64,000 nucleotides of DNA from Stutzerimonas stutzeri. Its GTDB lineage: Bacteria; Pseudomonadota; Gammaproteobacteria; Pseudomonadales; Pseudomonadaceae. The stretch lies in NCBI RefSeq assembly GCF_000952685.1, contig NZ_JYHV01000010.1, positions 92,341 to 156,340 of the forward strand, read 5' to 3'. Below are positions 58,821 through 64,000 of this stretch, one piece after another. Position 1 is the first letter of the stretch. Each line of letters begins with the position of its first letter. A program made the position numbers and the translations under genes. A model generated the notes under the pieces. It searched no databases, had not been told where the DNA came from, and worked only from the letters and a program-made list of their open reading frames with translations.

Positions 58821-59501
58821 ATGAACGACCGCGAAATGAAAGAAACAACCGGCTCACCGATGCTGAAGCTTTACGGCTACTGGCGTTCCAGCGCAGCCTA
58901 CCGGGTGCGCATCGCGCTGAACCTGAAGGGGTTGGCGTTCGAGAATCTGCCGGTGCATCTGGTCAAGGACGGCGGCCAACAGCATTCGGCCGATTACAAG
59001 GTGCTCAATCCGCAAGAACTGGTACCGCTGCTGGTCGATGGCAACGAGCGCATCAGCCAATCGTTGGCGATTCTCGAATACCTGGAGGAAGTCTTCCCGC
59101 TTCCGACCCTGCTGCCGCACGATCCGGCCGACCGCGCGCGGGTGCGTTCACTGGCAATGCACATCGCCTGTGATCTGCATCCGCTGAACAATCTACGAGT
59201 ACTGCAGTACCTCAGTGGACCGCTGGGCGTCGAGGATGAGGCCAAGCAGCAATGGATCCGTCACTGGATCGCCACAGGTCTGGCCGGCGTCGAGCAGGGG
59301 TTGGCCGCGTTCGACGGCAAGCTGTCACTCGGCAGACGGCCGGGTTATCTGGAGGCATGTCTGGTTCCACAGGTATACAATGCGCGCCGTTTTTCCTGTG
59401 ACCTCAGCGCCTACCCGCGCATTTTGCAGATGACCGAGCAGTGCGAAACCCTCGAAGCATTCGCCAATGCCGCTCCGGAGGTGCAGCCCGACGCTCAATG
59501 A
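58821..59501 (+). CDS. maiA: Maleylacetoacetate isomerase (zeta GST)
   Basis: 226-residue zeta-class glutathione transferase isomerising maleylacetoacetate to fumarylacetoacetate. The glutathione site is in YWRSSAAYRVRIALNLKG, with NPQELVPLLVDG and ISQSLAILEYLEE. The ATG at 58821 has a good AGGGAA ribosome site, so 13 residues precede the usual MLKLYGYWRSS start. It follows hpd by 38 bases. The homogentisate dioxygenase and fumarylacetoacetase genes that would complete the pathway are not in this window. Confidence 0.9.
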   Translation: MNDREMKETTGSPMLKLYGYWRSSAAYRVRIALNLKGLAFENLPVHLVKDGGQQHSADYKVLNPQELVPLLVDGNERISQSLAILEYLEEVFPLPTLLPHDPADRARVRSLAMHIACDLHPLNNLRVLQYLSGPLGVEDEAKQQWIRHWIATGLAGVEQGLAAFDGKLSLGRRPGYLEACLVPQVYNARRFSCDLSAYPRILQMTEQCETLEAFANAAPEVQPDAQ

Positions 59502-59589
59502 AATAAAGGTCGATCCGCCTTGCCACTCCGTCGCGTCACAAGCGCGGCGGGTTCGATTTCCGTCACAGATAACAACAAGCAGGTGACGC

Positions 59590-61050
59590 ATGACCCGTGA
59601 AACACCCAAGAACCTCTGGCTTTCCCGCTGGGGCTTCATCCTCGCCGCGACCGGTTCGGCCGTCGGCCTTGGCAACATCTGGAAATTTCCCTACATCACC
59701 GGACAGTACGGCGGTGGCGCCTTCGTGCTGATGTATCTGGCGTGCATCCTGGCCATCGGCATCCCGGTGATGATGACCGAGATCGCCATCGGCCGCCGCG
59801 GCCGTGGCAGCCCCATCGATGCGATCGGCCGCGCCGTGCGTGAGAACGGCAGCAGCGCCCTGTGGAAGGGTGTCGGCGGCATGGCCATGGCGGCCGGTTT
59901 CCTGATTCTGTGCTTTTACGTGGTGGTAGCCGGGTGGGCCTTCGCCTACACGGTCAAGATGCTCGACGGCTCGCTCGCCGCCAGTTCCGTCGACAGCCTG
60001 GCGCAGGTGTTCGAGGCACACAACGCCAACCCCTGGCAGCTCGGCGGCTGGAGCGTGCTGGTGGCGTTGCTTACGCTGTGGATCGTCGCCAAGGGCGTGC
60101 AACAAGGCATCGAAAGTGCGGTGCGCTGGATGATGCCGGGGCTGGCCGTGATGCTGCTGATCCTGGTGGGTTACGCCTTCACCAGCGGCGGCTTCGACGA
60201 AGGCTTCGCCTTCCTGTTCAGCTTCGATACGTCCAAGCTCACCGGTGAAGCGCTGCTGGCTGCGCTCGGCCACGCCTTTTTCACCCTCAGCCTGGCCTCC
60301 GGGGCGATTCTCACGTACGGCTCCTACATCCCTGACGGCCAGTCCATCACTCGCACCACCTTCATGGTGGCCATCGCCGACACCGCGGTGGCGCTGCTGG
60401 CGGGCCTGGCGATCTTCCCGATCATCTTCGCCAACGGCATGGATCCGACCGCCGGCCCCGGGCTGATCTTCATGAGTCTGCCGCTGGCCTTCCAGCAAAT
60501 GCCGTTCGGCACCCTGTTCGGCACCTTGTTCTTCGCCATGGTATCGATCGCGGCACTGACCTCGGCCATTTCGATGATCGAGGCGACGGTCGCCTACCTC
60601 AACGAGAAGCACGGCGTCAGCCGCCTCAAGGCCGCCGTGGGCGCTGGTGCGGTGTTGCTGGTGATCAGCTTGCTGGCGATGCTCTCGTTCAACCTGATGG
60701 CCGGCTGGACGCCGCTGGGCAAGAACTTCTTCGACTGGTTGGACTACCTGACCTCGCGCTGGATGATGCCGTTGGGTGGGATCTTCGTCGTGGTCTTCGC
60801 CGGCTACGTACTGCGCAGCGAAATCATGCGCGACGAGCTGGACCTGCCACCGCTGGGCTATGCGCTGTGGTTGTTCATGGTGCGCTATGTCTGCCCGGTG
60901 CTCATCACCATGGTGTTCCTGCACGCCCTGGGCTGGCTGGGCTTCGACCCGCTGGTGCGCTGGTACTGGATCGCTGGAGCCATCGGCGCGCTGACCATCC
61001 TCGGCGAGGGTCTGCGGCCACGGGTGATGCCGGCGCTGGCCGGACGCTGA
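59590..61050 (+). CDS. NSS family sodium-dependent transporter, second copy
   Basis: 486-residue sodium-coupled transporter with signature GSAVGLGNIWKFPYITGQYG and about 12 helices. It is paralogous to the 56003 gene, with matching text around GHAFFTLSLASGAI and TAVALLAGLAIFP. The position after hpd-maiA suggests an aromatic amino-acid substrate; this is inferred. An intrinsic terminator follows. Confidence 0.88.
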   Translation: MTRETPKNLWLSRWGFILAATGSAVGLGNIWKFPYITGQYGGGAFVLMYLACILAIGIPVMMTEIAIGRRGRGSPIDAIGRAVRENGSSALWKGVGGMAMAAGFLILCFYVVVAGWAFAYTVKMLDGSLAASSVDSLAQVFEAHNANPWQLGGWSVLVALLTLWIVAKGVQQGIESAVRWMMPGLAVMLLILVGYAFTSGGFDEGFAFLFSFDTSKLTGEALLAALGHAFFTLSLASGAILTYGSYIPDGQSITRTTFMVAIADTAVALLAGLAIFPIIFANGMDPTAGPGLIFMSLPLAFQQMPFGTLFGTLFFAMVSIAALTSAISMIEATVAYLNEKHGVSRLKAAVGAGAVLLVISLLAMLSFNLMAGWTPLGKNFFDWLDYLTSRWMMPLGGIFVVVFAGYVLRSEIMRDELDLPPLGYALWLFMVRYVCPVLITMVFLHALGWLGFDPLVRWYWIAGAIGALTILGEGLRPRVMPALAGR

Positions 61051-61080
61051 CTTCACCGGCCGGTTATTGAGATAGCCGAG

Positions 61081-61113
61081 CGGCACACCTGGCAACGGGT
61101 GTGCCGTTTTTTT
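61081..61113 (+). terminator. Intrinsic terminator after the second transporter
   Basis: Nine-base stem CGGCACACC / GGTGTGCCG, 8-base loop, then seven T. Confidence 0.88.
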
Positions 61114-61330
61114 GTTCGTGGCTCAGGGTGTGCTATCGCGGTGTCGGAAGTTTGCTCAGATCTCCGATCACCTTGCTAGAACCCACGGCTGACGGCACTT
61201 GAGCGCTATTCGGAAGCGATGATCGGCTGTAAAGGTTCGTTGATCGTGGCCGACAGAATGGCTAACGCAACGGATGCTTATTCGGACGAGGGATTGCCAA
61301 TTCGATCCAGCCCCATCCGGACACGCACCC

Positions 61331-63220
61331 ATGCCTAGCCGTCTCAAGTTCAGCCACAAGATTTTGCTGGCCGCGTCACTCGTAGTGATCGCGACCTTCG
61401 CTCTGTTCACGCTCTACAACGATTATCTACAGCGCAACGCTATTCAGGCCAAGCTGGAAAGCTATCTGGACGAGATGGGCAAGGTCACTGCGCACAACAT
61501 CCAGAACTGGTTGTCCGGCCGCCTCGTGTTGCTGGAAAACACAGCGCAGACCATTGCCCGCGACAGTTCCGGATCGGCCGTCGAGGCGCTGGTGCAGCAG
61601 CAGGCGCTCAGCTCTACCTTCGCCTTCACCTACCTGGGGCGCAGCGATGGCGAATTCATCGTCCATCCGCGCTTCGAGTTGCCGGCAGGCTACGATCCGC
61701 GTCAGCGTCCCTGGTACAAGGACGCGATCAATGCCGGCAAGACCACGCTGACCGAACCCTATCAGGATGCGGCCACCAACGAGCTGATCATCACTGCGGC
61801 GACCCCGGCCAAGGCCGGTAGCCAGAACCTGGGCGTGGTCGGTGGCGACCTCAGCCTCAAGGTGCTGGTGGACATCATCAATGCCCTTAACTTCGACGGC
61901 ATGGGCTATGCCTTTCTCGTCAGCGGCGACGGCAAGGTGCTGGTCCATCCTGACCAAAGCAAGGTGATGAAGACCCTCGCCGAGCTCTATCCGCAGAACA
62001 CTCCCGCGTTGACCAGCGGCTTTACCGAGGCCGAGCTCGATGGTCAGGAGCGCATCCTTAGCTTCAGTCCGGTAGCCGGCCTGCCGTCGGTAACCTGGTA
62101 CGTCGGTATCTCGGTGGACAAGCAGAAGGCCTACGCGGCGTTGTCCAGTTTTCGTACCTCGGCCCTGGTTGCTGCGGTGATTGCTGTGGTGTTCATCCTG
62201 ATCCTGCTGGGTATGCTGATTCGCGTGCTGATGCGCCCGTTGACCGAAATGGGGCAGGCAATGGAGAACATCGCCGCGGGCGAGGGTGATCTCACGCGAC
62301 GCCTGAAGGTCGAATCGAACGACGAATTCGGCACGTTGGCCACGGCGTTCAATCGATTCGTCGAGCGTATTCATGGGTCGATCCGGGACGTGGCGTCCGC
62401 GACCGAACAGGTCAACGAGGTGGCGCAGCGGGTGCTCGCGGCCTCCAACTCATCGATGGTCAATTCCGACGAGCAAGCCAGCCGGACCAACAGCGTTGCC
62501 GCGGCGATCAACCAGCTCGGCGCTGCTGCCCAGGAAATTGCCCGCAACGCTGCCGACGCCTCGCAACAGGCCAGTGGCGCCAGCCATCAGGCCGAAGACG
62601 GACGCAAGGTAGTCGAGCAGAACATCGAGGCGATGCGGCAGCTGTCGAACAACATCAGCGCGTCCTGTGCGCAGATCGAAGCGCTGAACAGCCAGACGGT
62701 CGGCATCGGGCAGATCCTCGACGTGATCAAGGGCATCTCCGAGCAGACCAACCTGCTGGCACTCAACGCGGCCATCGAAGCGGCCCGCGCTGGTGAAGCC
62801 GGGCGTGGTTTCGCAGTGGTTGCCGACGAGGTGCGCAGCCTGGCGCATCGCACCCAGACCTCGGCGCAGGAAATCCACGGGATGATTGAAAAGCTGCAGG
62901 TCGGCGCGCGTGATTCGGTGAGCACCATGACCGAGAGCCAGCGCCAAAGCGAGGCCAGCGTGGGCATCGCCAACCAGGCCGGCGAGCGCCTTGGCAGCGT
63001 GACCCAGAGCATCGGCGAGATCGATGCGATGAACCAGTCGGTGGCCACCGCCACTGAAGAACAGACTTCGGTGATCGAGTCGCTGAACATGGACATCACC
63101 GAGATCAACACGCTGAATCAGGAAGGGGTAGAGAACCTGCATTCGACGTTGCGTGCCTGTGGGGATCTGGAGCAGCAGGCTGCGCGGTTGAAACAGTTGG
63201 TGGGGAGTTTTCGGATCTGA
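61331..63220 (+). CDS. Methyl-accepting chemotaxis protein, PctA-type amino-acid receptor
   Basis: 629-residue chemoreceptor. It has a first membrane helix (~11-28), periplasmic double Cache domain (~30-275), second helix, HAMP and a cytoplasmic signalling region with [19 protein letters not shown]. The amino-acid-binding residues of the dCache_1AA motif are present and in the same numbering as P. aeruginosa PctA: Y121, R126, W128, Y129, Y144 and D173. This also supports the ATG at 61331 over 61274. It is probably a receptor for free amino acids, which fits the catabolic cluster before it. Confidence 0.92.
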   Translation: MPSRLKFSHKILLAASLVVIATFALFTLYNDYLQRNAIQAKLESYLDEMGKVTAHNIQNWLSGRLVLLENTAQTIARDSSGSAVEALVQQQALSSTFAFTYLGRSDGEFIVHPRFELPAGYDPRQRPWYKDAINAGKTTLTEPYQDAATNELIITAATPAKAGSQNLGVVGGDLSLKVLVDIINALNFDGMGYAFLVSGDGKVLVHPDQSKVMKTLAELYPQNTPALTSGFTEAELDGQERILSFSPVAGLPSVTWYVGISVDKQKAYAALSSFRTSALVAAVIAVVFILILLGMLIRVLMRPLTEMGQAMENIAAGEGDLTRRLKVESNDEFGTLATAFNRFVERIHGSIRDVASATEQVNEVAQRVLAASNSSMVNSDEQASRTNSVAAAINQLGAAAQEIARNAADASQQASGASHQAEDGRKVVEQNIEAMRQLSNNISASCAQIEALNSQTVGIGQILDVIKGISEQTNLLALNAAIEAARAGEAGRGFAVVADEVRSLAHRTQTSAQEIHGMIEKLQVGARDSVSTMTESQRQSEASVGIANQAGERLGSVTQSIGEIDAMNQSVATATEEQTSVIESLNMDITEINTLNQEGVENLHSTLRACGDLEQQAARLKQLVGSFRI

Positions 63221-63233
63221 TCAGGGGGTGATG

Positions 63234-63258
63234 AAAAGGGCGCTTCGGCGCCCTTTTT
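63234..63258 (+). terminator. Intrinsic terminator after the chemoreceptor
   Basis: Perfect 10-base stem AAAAGGGCGC / GCGCCCTTTT, TTCG tetraloop, then T. Confidence 0.9.
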
Positions 63259-63474
63259 GTTTAGCTGAGTTTGCCATCCGCTGCCCTACATCCGTGGGAT
63301 GCCTAGTTCTCTCACGGTATCCATGCCGCTCGCCCGCTGCGCAGCGATTCCATTCGGCCTGCTGAATGGGGCATTCGGCGTTGTCTGGTAGTTCGGTGGG
63401 CAAGGATTCGGGTTCGTGGGTTACCCCGATTGGCCGGGTGGCTGAGGCATTGGTTTCGCCCTGCTGGGCGAGTC

Positions 63475-63502
63475 ACTTTTTCTTGAGTGGCCAAGAAAAA
63501 GT
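63475..63502. repeat. Inverted repeat ACTTTTTCTTG / CAAGAAAAAGT
   Basis: Perfect 11-base arms with a 6-base loop (AGTGGC), inside the gene-free segment. A similar CCAAGAAAAAGTAACCAAAAAG text occurs widely in bacterial intergenic DNA, from memory. Confidence 0.6.
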
Positions 63503-63743
63503 AACCAAAAAGAAGGCCACCCCCTGCATCCGGGTTTTGCTTCGCAAAACTTCCCTCCCTCCGGCGCCGCTCCGGGGTCGTCGCGAAGGGACATCCATGT
63601 CCCATTGCTCCTCGCTCGGCATCCATGCCTCGCGTCCCCCTGCGCAGCACCTGCGCTCGGCCTTCTGAAGGGGATCGGGTCCGAGTCGTCTGAAGTTTTT
63701 GAACAGCGACAGCAACAAAGCACGTCAATCGCCGGAGGGCTTG

Positions 63744-63848
63744 GTAGGGTGGAAAACTGCGAAGCATTTTCCACCACAATCCACGCTGCAATCGGTATCG
63801 AATTTTGCCGACAAAATCGGTGGGTAAGCTTCGCGTTACCCACCCTAC
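63744..63848. repeat. Compound palindrome with GTAGGGTGG ends
   Basis: Outer arms GTAGGGTGG (63744-63752) and CCACCCTAC (63840-63848). Inside are two smaller palindromes: GGTGGAAAA / TTTTCCACC (63748-63775) and GGTGGGTAA / TTACCCACC (63819-63844). A cloverleaf-like fold is possible. A related GTAGGGTGGGCTTCGGC sequence lies before lspA near 34580. Confidence 0.65.
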
Positions 63849-64000
63849 AGAGGGCCTCTGCAAACGCGTCGTTGCACAGCCCAACAGACGCCACCGAATC
63901 GCCCCATCAGGAGGCCGAATGGAATCGCTGTGTAGAGGGGCGAGCGGCATGGATGCTGCGAGAGCCGTGAAGGGCCATGGATGGCCCTTGCGCGGCGCCC

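Larger units (their letters stand above)
63309..63964. repeat. Gene-free segment bounded by 63-base inverted repeats
   Basis: The stretch 63309-63371 and the reverse complement of 63902-63964 align over their whole length with few differences (core GGCCGAATGGAATCGCTG). Between them I see no credible gene; open frames on both strands are rich in Arg, Pro and Ser and match no family. The segment holds two further palindromic elements listed separately. It resembles a repetitive intergenic element, but mobility is not shown. The end of the window (63965-64000) contains a 9-base palindrome AAGGGCCAT / ATGGCCCTT. Confidence 0.6.

Noticed and set aside
59563..61095. 510-residue open frame antisense to the second NSS transporter
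   Set aside because: His/Gln/Arg-rich shadow without family similarity; the opposite frame is a clear transporter.
63312..63950. 212-residue open frame on the minus strand near the end of the window
   Set aside because: It lies across inverted repeats and palindromes, has no recognised domain and no clear ribosome site; best read as non-coding.

Overview
The window reads as chromosomal DNA of a GC-rich pseudomonad, most likely of the Stutzerimonas (Pseudomonas stutzeri) group. The basis is protein-level resemblance to Pseudomonas proteins and a gene order from the FKBP isomerase gene to thiO that largely matches the order I recall for P. aeruginosa PA4572 down to PA4548. The species is an inference; no rRNA or tRNA gene is present. 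About 58 protein genes are supported, and there is no prophage, insertion sequence or CRISPR array.

Layout. 0.2-2.3 kb: glycine betaine dioxygenase (gbcA) and gluconokinase. 2.3-6.1 kb: a complete siaABCD operon on the minus strand, which controls c-di-GMP through reversible SiaC phosphorylation. 6.2-12.4 kb: ettA, a large PAS-GGDEF-EAL protein in the morA position, and glyA. 12.6-18.6 kb: a Cache/NarL-type two-component pair, an ICMT-like methyltransferase, a PilZ protein, radA, a CopD-like membrane protein, a YdcH-family protein with a cysteine-rich tail, and mscL. 18.8-23.5 kb: a Lon-like protease, a conserved protein of unknown function, a UPF0114 membrane protein, an FKBP isomerase, and a small protein behind a Fur-box-like site. 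23.6-36.7 kb: a dense housekeeping block (ispB, rplU-rpmA-obgE, proB-creA, rpsT, murJ, ribF-ileS-lspA-fkpB-ispH).

36.7-44.2 kb: the minor-pilin operon fimT-fimU-pilV-pilW-pilX-pilY1-pilY2-pilE on the minus strand. It looks more AT-rich than its surroundings. Its FimT carries a C-terminal GRxR motif of the kind linked to DNA uptake. 44.3-50.1 kb: thiO, a SUI1-like factor, speA, a Nei-like glycosylase, a DUF192 protein and an isolated phnN.

50.1-61.1 kb: an amino-acid catabolism cluster. It holds an Lrp/AsnC regulator facing a fused indolepyruvate:ferredoxin oxidoreductase, then a leucine-type dehydrogenase, hpd and maiA, with an NSS sodium-coupled transporter before hpd and another after maiA. 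A PctA-type amino-acid chemoreceptor follows, so sensing, uptake, deamination and oxidation of aromatic or branched amino acids sit together.

Non-coding structure includes a three-copy 104-bp tandem repeat (54.3-54.6 kb), a roughly 650-bp gene-free segment bounded by 63-bp inverted repeats at the right end, a perfect palindrome in the lrp/oxidoreductase intergenic region, and several clear intrinsic terminators. Nothing here is a clearly new multi-gene system. The most novel-looking items are these repeat structures, the candidate operators, and small proteins of unknown function.
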